A DNA stretch of 37,215 nt. Origin: an uncultured Monoglobus sp. (lineage in GTDB: Bacteria > Bacillota > Clostridia > Monoglobales > Monoglobaceae). A model generated the notes under the pieces. The model worked only from the letters and a program-made list of their open reading frames with translations, had not been told where the DNA came from and made no database searches. The first letter of the stretch is position 1. The number at the start of each line of letters is the position of its first letter. Of this stretch, positions 8,740 to 19,800 are shown piece by piece. The stretch is taken from NCBI GenBank assembly GCA_947624775.1, contig CANQLT010000017.1, positions 1 to 37,215 of the forward strand, written 5' to 3'. The position numbers and the translations under genes are program-made.

Positions 8740-11211
8740 ATGTATGAAAACAGATTTACGGAAAGCGCCCAAAAGGCGATAAATTTGGCGGCCGAGAGCG
8801 CTATGGAGTTGGGCCACAACTATGTGGGAACAGAGCATATGCTGCTGGGTCTCATCAAAGAGGGCGAGGGCGTCGCGGCGAAGATCCTTGAGTCCAACGA
8901 CATCACCGAGGAGAGCGTTGACGGCGTTATCCATGAGATACTGAATATCGGCCATCCGCTCAGTGAGCTGCCCGCCAGCTTCACCCCTCGGACCAAGTAT
9001 GTGATCGAGCGCAGCGCCGCTGAGGCCGCGAGGCTCGGCCACAACTATGTGGGAACCGAGCACCTGCTCATTGCTCTGCTCCGCGAGAGCAGCAGCATTG
9101 CGGCGAAGATACTGATCACGCTGAACGCCAACCCCCAGAAGCTCTATAACGACATTCTGAATATGCTCAGTGACAGCGACGAGGCGGAGCCCTCTCCGTC
9201 CTACGGCGGATATTCGCAGGGCGGCAGACCGGGCAGAGGCAGAGGCGGAAAGGACGACTGCCCGACCCTGATGAAGTTCGGCAAGGACCTTACGCAGATG
9301 GCAAAGGAGGGCAAGCTGGACCCGGTCATCGGCCGCGACAGCGCGATAGAGCGCGTGATACAAGTGCTGAGCCGCCGCTCGAAAAACAATCCCTGCCTTA
9401 TCGGCGAGCCCGGCGTGGGCAAGACCGCCGTGGCCGAGGGCCTTGCGCAGAAGATCGCCTCGGGACAGGTGCCCGAGATACTCAGAAATAAGAGGATCGT
9501 CACCCTCGAGATGTCCTCAATGCTGGCGGGCGCCAAGTACCGCGGCGAGTTTGAGGAGCGCCTCAAAAAGGCGATGGACGAGGTGCGCAAGTCGGGCAGG
9601 GTCATCCTGTTCATCGACGAGATCCACACGATAATCGGCGCGGGCGCCGCAGAGGGTGCCATTGACGCGGCGAATATCCTAAAGCCCGCTCTTTCAAGAG
9701 GCGAGATACAGATAGTGGGTGCCACAACTCTGGGCGAATACAGAAAGCACATCGAAAAGGACGCGGCGCTCGAGCGCAGGTTCCAGCCCATCACGCTGGA
9801 CGAGCCCACTCAGGAGGAAACTCTGGAGATACTAAAGGGCATACGCGACAAGTACGAGGCGCATCACCGCGTGAAGATATCCGACAAGGCGCTGGAGGCG
9901 GCCGTGTCGCTGTCGTCCAGATATATTTCCGACAGGTTCCAGCCCGACAAGTCGATCGACCTGGTCGACGAGGCGGCGTCCCGCCTAAAGCTCAAAAACA
10001 TGACTGCGCCGCCCGACGTGCGCAGTCTTGAGGAGCAGATCGAGTCGGTCAAGACTGAGAAGGAATCCGCCATCACCACTCAGGAATACGAAAAAGCCGC
10101 GAAGCTGCGCGACAAAGAGCGCGAACTGCGCGAAAAGCTGCGCGAGACCAAGGAAAGCTGGACGCAGGGAAGCTCGGGCGATCAGGCGGTCGTTAGCGAG
10201 AACGAGATAGCCGAGATTGTGTCACTCTGGACGGGTATCCCAGTAAAGACCCTGGAGGAGACCGAGAGCGAGCGTCTGCTCAAACTCGAGGAAATACTGC
10301 ACAAGAGAGTTGTGGGTCAGGACGAGGCTGTAACGGCGGTCGCAAAGGCCATCCGCCGCGGCAGAGTGGGCCTCAAAGACCCCAAGCGCCCCATAGGCTC
10401 GTTCATATTCCTGGGCCCCACAGGCGTCGGCAAGACCGAGCTTTCCAAGGCGCTGGCCGAGGCCATGTTCGGCGATGAGGACGCGGTTATCCGCGTTGAT
10501 ATGTCGGAATATATGGAAAAGCACTCGGTGTCCAGACTGGTCGGCTCGCCTCCGGGATATATCGGCTACGACGAGGGCGGCCAGCTGACAGATAAAGTCA
10601 GGACCAAGCCCTATTCGGTTATCCTGTTCGACGAGATCGAAAAGGCGCATCCCGACGTGTTCAACATCATGCTCCAGATACTGGAGGACGGAATACTGAC
10701 CGACAGCCAGGGCAGACGGGTCGATTTCCGCAATACTATCATAATCATGACCTCGAATCTGGGCGCGCGGCTCATAACCGGCGGAACCAAGTCTCTGGGC
10801 TTTTCGGCGGCCGATGAGAGTGCAGAGGAGGACAAGGACTACGACAAGATCAAGGAGAGCGTTCTCGGCGAGCTCAAGCAGGCGTTCAGGCCCGAGTTCT
10901 TAAACAGGATCGACGAGATAATCGTGTTCCGCAAGCTCAGCCGCGACGATATAAAAAAGATCGCGGGCATGATGCTGGGAACGCTGGCCGCGAGACTTGA
11001 GGAAAACGGCATAAAGGCCGAGTTCACCGACGCGGCGATTGACAAGATCTCCGAAAACGGATTCGACGCGACATATGGCGCGCGTCCGCTCAGAAGAGCG
11101 ATACAATCCGGCATCGAGGACATGATCGCCGAAAAGATGCTCGAAGGCAAGATAAAGCCCGGCGAGACCGCTATAGTGGACGCCTCCGAAAACGGCTTCG
11201 ACATAAAATAA
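8740..11211 (+). CDS. clpC: ATP-dependent Clp protease ATP-binding subunit ClpC
   Basis: [17 protein letters not shown]; Clp_N repeats; two AAA+ domains ([16 protein letters not shown]); UVR motif. ATG at 8740 has GAAAGGA upstream; the track start at 8731 is GTG. Confidence 0.95.
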   Translation: MYENRFTESAQKAINLAAESAMELGHNYVGTEHMLLGLIKEGEGVAAKILESNDITEESVDGVIHEILNIGHPLSELPASFTPRTKYVIERSAAEAARLGHNYVGTEHLLIALLRESSSIAAKILITLNANPQKLYNDILNMLSDSDEAEPSPSYGGYSQGGRPGRGRGGKDDCPTLMKFGKDLTQMAKEGKLDPVIGRDSAIERVIQVLSRRSKNNPCLIGEPGVGKTAVAEGLAQKIASGQVPEILRNKRIVTLEMSSMLAGAKYRGEFEERLKKAMDEVRKSGRVILFIDEIHTIIGAGAAEGAIDAANILKPALSRGEIQIVGATTLGEYRKHIEKDAALERRFQPITLDEPTQEETLEILKGIRDKYEAHHRVKISDKALEAAVSLSSRYISDRFQPDKSIDLVDEAASRLKLKNMTAPPDVRSLEEQIESVKTEKESAITTQEYEKAAKLRDKERELREKLRETKESWTQGSSGDQAVVSENEIAEIVSLWTGIPVKTLEETESERLLKLEEILHKRVVGQDEAVTAVAKAIRRGRVGLKDPKRPIGSFIFLGPTGVGKTELSKALAEAMFGDEDAVIRVDMSEYMEKHSVSRLVGSPPGYIGYDEGGQLTDKVRTKPYSVILFDEIEKAHPDVFNIMLQILEDGILTDSQGRRVDFRNTIIIMTSNLGARLITGGTKSLGFSAADESAEEDKDYDKIKESVLGELKQAFRPEFLNRIDEIIVFRKLSRDDIKKIAGMMLGTLAARLEENGIKAEFTDAAIDKISENGFDATYGARPLRRAIQSGIEDMIAEKMLEGKIKPGETAIVDASENGFDIK

Positions 11212-11217
11212 AACACA

Positions 11218-11253
11218 GGCGGCACAGCTTTAGCTGCGCCGCCCGATTTTTTA
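11218..11253 (+). terminator. Rho-independent terminator after clpC
   Basis: GGCGGCACAGCT...AGCTGCGCCGCC stem followed by CGATTTTTTATT. Confidence 0.8.
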
Positions 11254-11388
11254 TTGTACTTTGAAAAACATTCCGATTTTTAAGCCGCGCTCAAATAAAT
11301 CTTGATTTACGGAGCAGAATGTGATAAAATATAAACGGATCAACCGACAAGGCACTGTATATGCAATTTTTATGAAAGGGAAAATATA

Positions 11389-11655
11389 ATGCCGGAATTA
11401 AGCAGATTTTATAATATAATAATAAAGATGATTTTTAATGATAACCTGCGTCATCACAAACCGCATGTGCATGTATATTATAATGAATATACAGCGGCGA
11501 TAGGCATAGATGGTGAATTGCTTGCGGGGAGTATACCGGTGAAGCAGCTGCGTTTAGTGGAGGCCTGGCTTACAATACATGAAAATGAATTATATGCCGC
11601 TTGGAATAACGCTGTTCGCGGTATTCCGTTTGGGAAAATTGAGCCTTTAAGATAG
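11389..11655 (+). CDS. DUF4160 family protein
   Basis: MIFNDNLRHHKPHVHVYYNEYTAAIGIDGELLAGSIPVKQLRLVEAWLTIHENELYAAWNNAVRG matches the DUF4160 pattern; paired with DUF2442. Confidence 0.85.
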   Translation: MPELSRFYNIIIKMIFNDNLRHHKPHVHVYYNEYTAAIGIDGELLAGSIPVKQLRLVEAWLTIHENELYAAWNNAVRGIPFGKIEPLR

Positions 11656-11666
11656 GAGGGAATATA

Positions 11667-11966
11667 ATGTATATTGTAGACGGAATAGCATACGCGGGAG
11701 ACAGGAAGCCTGTGTTAAGGGTTACGGGTGTTCGGCCTCTTAATGATTTTCGGCTCTGGACACGTTTTAACAACGGTGAGGCAAGAGTTTTTGATTTCAA
11801 ACCGCTGCTCAAAATGCCGGGATATGCCCCTCTTTCGAATATTGATACGTTCAAAGATGTTTATATTGATTACGGCGTGCCGGTATGGAACAACGGCGAT
11901 ATAGACATAGCGCCCGAATATCTGTATGAAAACGGTGTTTCCGATTTGGAGACAAAAATAGGATAA
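11667..11966 (+). CDS. DUF2442 family protein
   Basis: VTGVRPLNDFRLWTRFNNGEARVFDFKPLL...DYGVPVWNNGDIDIAPEYLYENG matches the DUF2442 pattern. Confidence 0.85.
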   Translation: MYIVDGIAYAGDRKPVLRVTGVRPLNDFRLWTRFNNGEARVFDFKPLLKMPGYAPLSNIDTFKDVYIDYGVPVWNNGDIDIAPEYLYENGVSDLETKIG

Positions 11967-11971
11967 ATAAA

Positions 11972-12002
11972 AATCCCTCTTGACAAAAGAGGGATTCGTT
12001 TT
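11972..12002 (+). terminator. Rho-independent terminator after the DUF4160/DUF2442 pair
   Basis: AATCCCTCTT-GACAA-AAGAGGGATT followed by CGTTTT. Confidence 0.75.
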
Positions 12003-12092
12003 GTAATCAAAATACTAGACTTTGCCGATCGAGATCCTGAAAAGTTTAAATCTGTTTATGTTATAAATGCTTGAACATGTTTTAAAATGAGT

Positions 12093-13178
12093 TCAAAATA
12101 AAATATTTTTAAAACACATCAAGGGTTCATTTTTGTCGTAATCCCATGTATGGTATGAACCTCCGTTGCAGAAATCCTTGTCGGGACAATCGGCGCATTT
12201 TGGGGTTAAGTCGGATAAATTGCTTCTGTAAATCTCAAATTTATTGTTCCAGATTTCGGTAAAGTCATCTTTTAAGATATTACCGTACAGCAATTCTTTT
12301 CGCGGCTCTATATCGAGACATGCGCTGATGTCTCCGTTGGCGTGGATCGACGCCACATATATTCCCGCGCTGCATAAGAAATACCAATCTCTTACTTCGC
12401 GTTCATAATCAAGACCGAGATAGTGGCTGCATCCGTATGAAACGGGCAGACAAAATCGCCTTTTATCACGGATATAATCCAAGATATATCTATACTCATC
12501 CGCGTCAAGCAGCAGGTCTTTGTTTGATCTCGCTCTTCCGATGGGATCGATATTTATTATCCGCCATGAGTCTACGTTCAAATCTGTCATAAGCTCAAAA
12601 AGCTCATCGAGTTGATTTATATTGTTTTTGTGAACAACGGTAGTGACCTGAACATTTTCAAAGGAACCATTTTTAAGAAGGGCTTTTATGCCGGATATCG
12701 CTTTGTCAAATCCGCCGGGAGAACGTCTGAAATTGTCATGAGTCTCGCGCAGTCCGTCGATGCTGACCGATATGGTTTTCATGCCGCTTTTTTCCAAAAG
12801 CTCCGCCTTTTTATCGTCGATCAATGTGGCGTTGCTGGTCATGCCCCAAGAATAACCCAAGTCGTTTGCGTAATTCATTATTTCAAAAAAGTCATCTCGA
12901 AGCAGAGGCTCGCCTCCCGTTATGCAAAGCTGGATTTCGCTTATGTCAAAATCATTTTTAACCTTGTTCAAAAAGCTTTTGTATTGATCAAATGTTAACT
13001 CATCGGAAAATCTGTCGCCGCAGCTGCTTCCGCAGTGCAGACATTTTTGATTGCACCTCAAAGTCAGCTCCAAAAAGAGCTTTTTAAGCATGGGCTTTTT
13101 TTGCAGCTCGCGGCGGTATTCGGCAAGCTGTTTCATGTGTGTGGTTTTAATTTCTTGCAAATTCATTTTATTCATCAT
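12093..13178 (-). CDS. Radical SAM/SPASM protein, putative peptide maturase
   Basis: CNQKCLHC (CxxxCxxC cluster motif), TGGEPLLR, SVSIDG; C-terminal Cys-rich SPASM-like region (CSAGI...ACLDIEPRK...CADCPDKDFCNGG...MCF). Confidence 0.9.
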   Translation of the reverse strand: MMNKMNLQEIKTTHMKQLAEYRRELQKKPMLKKLFLELTLRCNQKCLHCGSSCGDRFSDELTFDQYKSFLNKVKNDFDISEIQLCITGGEPLLRDDFFEIMNYANDLGYSWGMTSNATLIDDKKAELLEKSGMKTISVSIDGLRETHDNFRRSPGGFDKAISGIKALLKNGSFENVQVTTVVHKNNINQLDELFELMTDLNVDSWRIINIDPIGRARSNKDLLLDADEYRYILDYIRDKRRFCLPVSYGCSHYLGLDYEREVRDWYFLCSAGIYVASIHANGDISACLDIEPRKELLYGNILKDDFTEIWNNKFEIYRSNLSDLTPKCADCPDKDFCNGGSYHTWDYDKNEPLMCFKNILF

Positions 13179-13212
13179 AATATAGATCAGGTGTAATTGC
13201 GCGGTAAACCGT

Positions 13213-13629
13213 TTAGTAGTTTTCCGTAACAGTGTTCGGATTGTACATGGGCGGCGGCGGTGGATGCGTCATTGCAGGCGGCCCGTATAAGGTTGTGGGA
13301 ATAGTTATTGCGGCAGTGAACAGCAGAGCGGCACCGCCGAGAATAATGGCGCATAATATAGCGATCAAAATATATTTTGCTTTGCTTTTCTTTTTGTTTT
13401 GCACATTACTCGGAGGCGGCGGTCCGTAGAGCGGGTTAAGCACATTATCTTCGGGATCAAAGTCCGAGGAGAATTTTTCATTACTTGATTGCGGCCCGTA
13501 AGGTTCGAGAGTTATAGTATCTTCGGGATCAAAGCCCGAGGGGAATTTTTCATCACTCGGAGGCGGCCCGTAAACCTCGTGGGGTATGTTATCTTCGGGA
13601 TCAAAGTCCGAGGGGAATTTTTCATTCAT
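13213..13629 (-). CDS. Tandem-repeat single-TM small protein, candidate substrate or precursor of the adjacent radical SAM enzyme
   Basis: 138 aa with three 24-aa repeats (NEKFPSDFDPEDNIPHEVYGPPP / SDEKFPSGFDPEDTITLEPYGPQS / SNEKFSSDFDPEDNVLNPLYGPPP), KKKSKAK, a hydrophobic helix, then LYGPPAMTHPPPPPMYNPNTVTENY. Upstream of the radical SAM gene with a 34-nt gap. Confidence 0.75.
   Translation of the reverse strand: MNEKFPSDFDPEDNIPHEVYGPPPSDEKFPSGFDPEDTITLEPYGPQSSNEKFSSDFDPEDNVLNPLYGPPPPSNVQNKKKSKAKYILIAILCAIILGGAALLFTAAITIPTTLYGPPAMTHPPPPPMYNPNTVTENY
13414..13629 (-). repeat. Three in-frame 72-bp coding repeats
   Basis: Units 13629-13558, 13557-13486 and 13485-13414 share GAAAAATTC(C/T)CCTCGG(A/G)CTTTGATCCCGAAGAT at exact 72-bp spacing. 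Confidence 0.9.
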
Positions 13630-13668
13630 AATAATTACTCCAATCTTTCATTCTTGATTGATAAAATA

Positions 13669-13697
13669 AATATATCATATATTCTGATGATATGCAA
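13669..13697 (-). promoter_or_regulatory. Candidate promoter for the repeat-peptide/radical SAM operon
   Basis: Minus strand TTGCAT (13692-13697), 17-bp spacer, TATATT (13669-13674). Confidence 0.45.
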
Positions 13698-13879
13698 CAT
13701 ATTTTTCGAACATTTTCGACGGTATTTTTATATCGGTATACGGATTTTTAATTTTCGGCACAGCAATTTTTGGCTTGTTTTGTGTTTGATATGACTTTAT
13801 TTGATCCGCGCAGAGTGTTAGAATTAGGGTATAAAATACGAACGGTATATTTTTAAATCATTTAAAGGAGGAATTTTTT

Positions 13880-16800
13880 ATGAAACACGGCAGGATTTTA
13901 GCTCTCGCGCTTGTATTTTTGATGGCGCTGACCTGCGTTTATGTCCCGGCGTTTGCCGCGGCGGACTACGGCACGGCGACGGAAGACAACACCGGCGCGG
14001 TCACGCTGAATTTCGGCAATGACTCGATCACAACGAGCGGAGGCGGCTCGATCATCACGGACTCCGCCAACGGAAACGTGAAACGGCCCGACAATCTTAA
14101 GACCAATAAGGACGGCGCCGCGGTGCTCACGCTCCCCGAGGTCGATCTGAGCGGCAAGGACTGGACAAAAGTTGACCTGTACGCCGCAAGCAAGAACGAC
14201 GCGGCGGTCGTTATCAAGGTCGGCGAGACCGAGGTCGCGAGCTTTGACAATGTGAACAACGGCTCGTGGGATTCGTACCGCGTGAACACCGCGGAGCTTA
14301 AATCAACGGACGCCAAGGGCGCGGTCACGCTCAACATCACGCGCGACAACGCTTACTGCGGCAATTATGTTTACGTTAAATTCTACAATCCCGACGCCAA
14401 GCCGGAGCTGCTTCCTTATCAGGACGAGAGCCTCTCGTTTGAGGAAAGAGCGGCCGATCTGGTATCGCGCATGACGCTTGATGAAAAGGTTTATCAGATG
14501 GGAATGATGGCTCCCGCCATCGACAGACTGGGCGTCGCGTCCTACAACTATTGGCGCGAGGGCCTTCACGGAGTCGCCCGTCAGGGCAAAGCCACATCTT
14601 TCCCCTCGCCTCTGTCTTTATCGAACACATGGAACAGAGCTTTGGCGTTCGATATGGGCGACGTTACCTCGACCGAGGCGAGAATAAAGAACTCAAGGAC
14701 CGATTTGTCATACTGGAGCCCGACTATCAACATGGCGCGCGATCCGCGTTGGGGCCGCAACGAGGAGAGCATGGGCGAGGACCCGTATCTCACCGGACAG
14801 CTTGCGGCTCAATTTGTTGACGGCATGCAGGGCGACGACGAGAAATATTTAAAGGTCATCGCGACGCTCAAGCATTACGCGGCCAACAACAACGAGAACA
14901 ACAGAGGCGGCGGCAGCTCGGTTATGACCGAGTTCAACATGAGGAATTATTATGCCAAGGTGTTCCGGAACGTTACCGAGCAGGTAATGCCCGCGTCGGT
15001 GATGGCGTCATATAACGGAACCACGGTATACAGAAACAACGAGCTTTTGTATAACTTTATTCCGTCTATGGCGAACAAATATTTATTAAATGACCTTTTG
15101 AGAAAAGACTGGGGCTTTGACGGCTATGTGACGACCGACTGCGGAGCCGGTGCGAACCTTGAGGGCAGCAGCCAGTTCAAACAGGGAATGCTGGGCGATT
15201 CCTCATATGACATGGAAAGATATATAGCCGAGGCTGTTAAAAACGGTCTTAACACCGAGTGCAACTTGGGCGACAGATCGGCCCCCTCAAACGACAACAG
15301 AACTCAGAGCTACGGCATTGCAGCGGTTGAAAACGGATATATTACCGAGAACGAGATCGAGAGGGCGGTGTATGAGCTGTTCCTCCAGAGATTCAGGACC
15401 GGAGAGTTTGACAGCGACGTTTCGTACAGAAACACAAACGCGGCGGACCTTGAGTCTGACGCGAATGTGGCAAAGGCCGAGGCGGCGGCAGAGGAATCGT
15501 GGGTGCTTTTGAAGAACGACGACAGTATTCTGCCTCTTAATTCAAACGACAAGAAAATTGTTGTGGCAGGTCCGAGAGCGGCCGAGGTAACGCTGGGCGA
15601 CTATTCCGGAACCCCCACCAAGAACGTTACTCCAATAGAGGGCATCACCGCGGAGGTTGCGGCGCAGTATCCGGGATCGACGGTGCAGCAGGTCGGAGTT
15701 GTCGAGAACACCACCGCGCTGATGAATATAAAGAGCATAACGCTAATTGACGAAAAGGGCGGCAAGACGCCTGTTGATCTTTCAAAGGCGGAGGTTATCG
15801 GCGGCGGCGCGGTGACAAACGGCGTGATTACGGGAATTACCCGCGTATCCAAGGTGCATATACCTCAGATCGATTTCGCGAAAGCGGCGACGATAACAAT
15901 GGAGATCTCGACCGGCAGCGCGCCGGGCGGAACAGTCGCGGTACACTATGGAGAGGGCGGCCCCGAGGGCGCGTATATCAAGTCGCAGGACACCGCGGGT
16001 CTTGACGCATACGCCGAGTGCTCGGGCGAGTACACCGGAGCCGACGGCGGCTACAGCGGCACCGAGCTTATGGAGCTGACCTTTGAGGCCAACACTCCCG
16101 AGATAACGGCCGAAAGATACAAGGCCGAGTTCGACGCCGCGGACGTTATCATCGCGTACGCCGGCACAAACACGGGCGACTCCTCCGAGAGCCACGACCG
16201 CGCGAATATCGACCTGCCCGCGTCGCAGGCGCATGTTCAGTCAATTTGCGACGCTTATCCCGACAAGACGGTCGTTGTTATGTCAACTGTCGGACAGATC
16301 AATGTCGAGCCGTTTATGGATAAGTGCAAGGCTATTCTGTGGACGGCTTACAACGGTCAGACCCAGGGCACCGCGCTGGGCAAGGTCCTGACCGGTCAGG
16401 TCAACCCCTCGGGAAAGCTGACGACCACATGGTATAAAAACGACGACGTAAAGAAAATGGAGCTCTACGGCGGAAACAAGAAGATAGGCGACATTACCGG
16501 AGGCTATACCGATTATAATATTCAGGCTGACGGCACCAATCCGGGCCACACATATCAGTATTACGGCGGAACGCCGATCTATCCGTTCGGCTACGGCCTG
16601 AGCTACACAAACTTTGAATATTCAAATATGAAGGTGAGCGGCGGCGCGCCCGTGGAGGACACGAACCCCTACACTATCACCGGAGCGGAATATTCGGGCG
16701 GAAAGCTGAACGTCACATATACCAAGAAGGACGGCGCCCCCGAGGCGACGCTCATAGCCGCGGCGTACTCGGATCAGGCCGAGACAAACATGGTTGAGAC

Positions 16801-19800
16801 CGAGAGCGTTAAGATAGACGGCAGCGGCAGCCAGAGCATAGAGATTGCCGAGCCGCAGGGCGGCAAGACAAAGGTTTATATCTGGGAGAACACCGATTCG
16901 ATAAGGCCTTTAAGCTATACCAAAACGGTAGGCGAGGCTGAGGCGGGCGCTCCCGCATCGGGAGCGGACGCAAACGGCGCGCTGACATTCTCGGTAGACG
17001 TTACCAACACCGGAAACACCGCGGGAAAAGAGGCTGTTCAGCTCTATGTCGCGCATCCGAACGCGGGCGAGGGAACAACTCCCGCAAAGCAGCTCAAGGG
17101 CTTTGAAAAGATCGAGCTTAAGCCCGGCGAGACCAAGACCGTTTCTATTGAGCTTAACATAAGAGATATGTACCTGTTTGACGAGGCGGCGCAGAAGGAT
17201 ATAGTTCCCGAGGGCACATACACGGCCTATATGGCTTCAAGCTCGGCCGACACAAAGAACTCGGCGCAGTTCGAGGTCACAGGAACGCTTGCCTCAACAT
17301 TAAAGACGGTAAGAGCGAATCCGGACGGCGTGACCGTTCTGGGCAGAGTTGACGAAAACGGCAACGGCCACGAGGCGGTGAACAGCGTTAATTCAAACAT
17401 CAGCATAGTTATGAGCGATGAGACCGTGGTTGACCCGAGCGAAGCCGATATAACCTACGCGAGCGCGGACAGCGAGATCGCGACCGTTAACTCAAGCGGA
17501 GTTGTTGAGTCGGGAACAAAGATCGGCGTTACAACTATCACGGCGACCGTTACATACGGCGGCGAGACCAAGACCGCGTCATTCCCGATAGTGAACGAGC
17601 TGCAGATCAAGGCGAGCGATGCCGACAAGACGGCGGCGATCGCGCAGCTGACCGAGGTTCGCGACTCGCTTCCCAAGACGGCGTATACGGCCGAGAGCTG
17701 GGCCGAGATCGAGAAGATCTATACGGACGGCGTAAAGGCGGTAAACGATGCCGTGACAAAGGTTGATATAGAGAATATTATTCCCGGCGTTATTTCGGGA
17801 ATGAAGAACATCACGATGGATAACCTGAGCGAGACCTACACGATCGAGTCGGTAAATCCGCAGTTCATAGTCGACGGCGTTATTGATTACCGCGAAGGCG
17901 GAATACCGATGTACGAAAACGGCACGGGAACAGTCAACGAGGCGAACCCATACACGGGAGAGCTTGTCGCTAAAGACGCTTCCGGAAACAAGGTTGACGC
18001 GTCAAAGCTCACGTGGCAGATCAAAAAGGTTGATCCTTCGTCGCGCAAGGTGGCGGATATAGATAACGACACCGGCGCTCTGACGGTATACGGCAACGGC
18101 ATTGTGCAGATAACCGCAGCGGATATCGCGGCGGGAACCTGCGGCAGACTTATCGTCAAAGTCGAAACTCAGATCGAGGCCGAGACCGCGGACGACGGCG
18201 GCAAGGCCAATCTCAGAGACGCTCAGAACGGAGCCAGCGGCGGATTTGACGCGGGCAGCACGGCAAACGAGTGGATGCTCTATAAGTCGGTGAACCTTGA
18301 ATATATCGACAGCTTTATTGCCAGAGTAGCGGGCAGAAACGCGGGTATGATCTATGTAAGCCTTGACAAGAACTCAAAGGCAGAAAATCTGATAGCCTCC
18401 GTTCAGGCGGACGCGACAGGCGGCTGGGCGGCATGGACCGAAGTATCGCTTGATATCAACCCGAGCGTTATTGACGCGGCGAAAGCATCGGGCAAGATAG
18501 ACAAGGACGGCAGAGGTGACATATACATTCAGACAAACGGAGTAAACCTTGACTATTTCAGAATAAATCATTACGTGCCCAACGACGACACCCCGTATAT
18601 CGTGGGCAGAGCGCTCAACAAGCAGGGCGGCGACATAAAAGTCATGCTGACATACCGTGGCAGCGCGGCTCCGACAGACGCAGTGCTTGTGGCCGAGGTA
18701 TACGGCGCGAACGGCGCTCTAAAATCGACAAACACAAGCACAACGGTCAAGGGCGGCGGCGATTATGACATAAACGGTCTTAAAGCATCCGACGGCGACA
18801 CTGTTAAGCTCTATGTGATAAACAACACATCGGAAAACAAGCATCTTTCAGAGACCGCGGAGCATACTTACGCGGAGCCTGTGCCCAGCGAGATCGAGGT
18901 TATCACGCTCAACAAGGCTTACACAAGCTTTGATTACAGCCAGCTCACGTCGGGCACCAATGCTGACAGCACGCCGCTGGATTCGACCGTAAACGGCGTG
19001 TCGGGCTTCGGCTCATGGAAAGTTGTTGATTCAACCGCGAAATACACTTATAAGGATATTAACGAGAGCGAGTATAACTACGAGTTCACTCAGGCATGGC
19101 AGGCGGGCGGAGGAAACACGACCAACAGAAACTTCTATTTCACGCCCAAAAAGGTGCCCTGCAAGGTTTCGGCGGTATTCCAAGGCAGCGAGGCGGCCAG
19201 AAGCATGAAGATCTGGCAGAGCGATGACGTTAACGCCGAGACGCCCGGCGGCACCGGAACCGCGGCGGCGAGCCTTGAGATAACCGAAAAGGCGCCGGTA
19301 TATGTCTACGGCGGCAGCTCCAACAAGCAGCTCTACGCGATCATTATCGAGTATTACGGCTCGGCGAAAGCGGCCGACGCGGCAGATGAGCAAGACGAGG
19401 AGCCGGAGGATTTTGACAGACCCGTGCAGTACGCGGCGTGGAACGGAAAGGACGTTACGCTAACGAAAAATGACAGAACCGGCGAATCTAAAGTCTGGGT
19501 GGAGCTCCCCGATGGTATGCGCCTTCAGCTTCAAACCGACACATTTTACGCCTCGGATGTTCCGCAGAGCTATGGCGACAAGTATAACATAAACGCCCTT
19601 GCCGAGTACAACGGCAGATTGTACGCGGCCTGCGACGGCGGACTGGTTATCATGTTCACCGACTGCGCGAAGTGTTATCAGCTCAAAAAGGCGGCGGATA
19701 TCGACTTAAAGTATATGACGATTGAGGGAGATATCATGCTCGCGGGCGACGGCGAAAGCGAGATAAATATCCCGATGAGCGATTTGGGCGGCAATTCGAT

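Noticed and set aside
12093-13178. Sulfatase-maturase interpretation of the radical SAM protein
   Set aside because: Not excluded by sequence, but no sulfatase gene is nearby while a repeat peptide is directly upstream, so peptide modification is preferred.
13414-13629. CRISPR-like regular 72-bp repeats
   Set aside because: Repeats are in frame inside an ORF and spacers encode short variable peptides; only three units.
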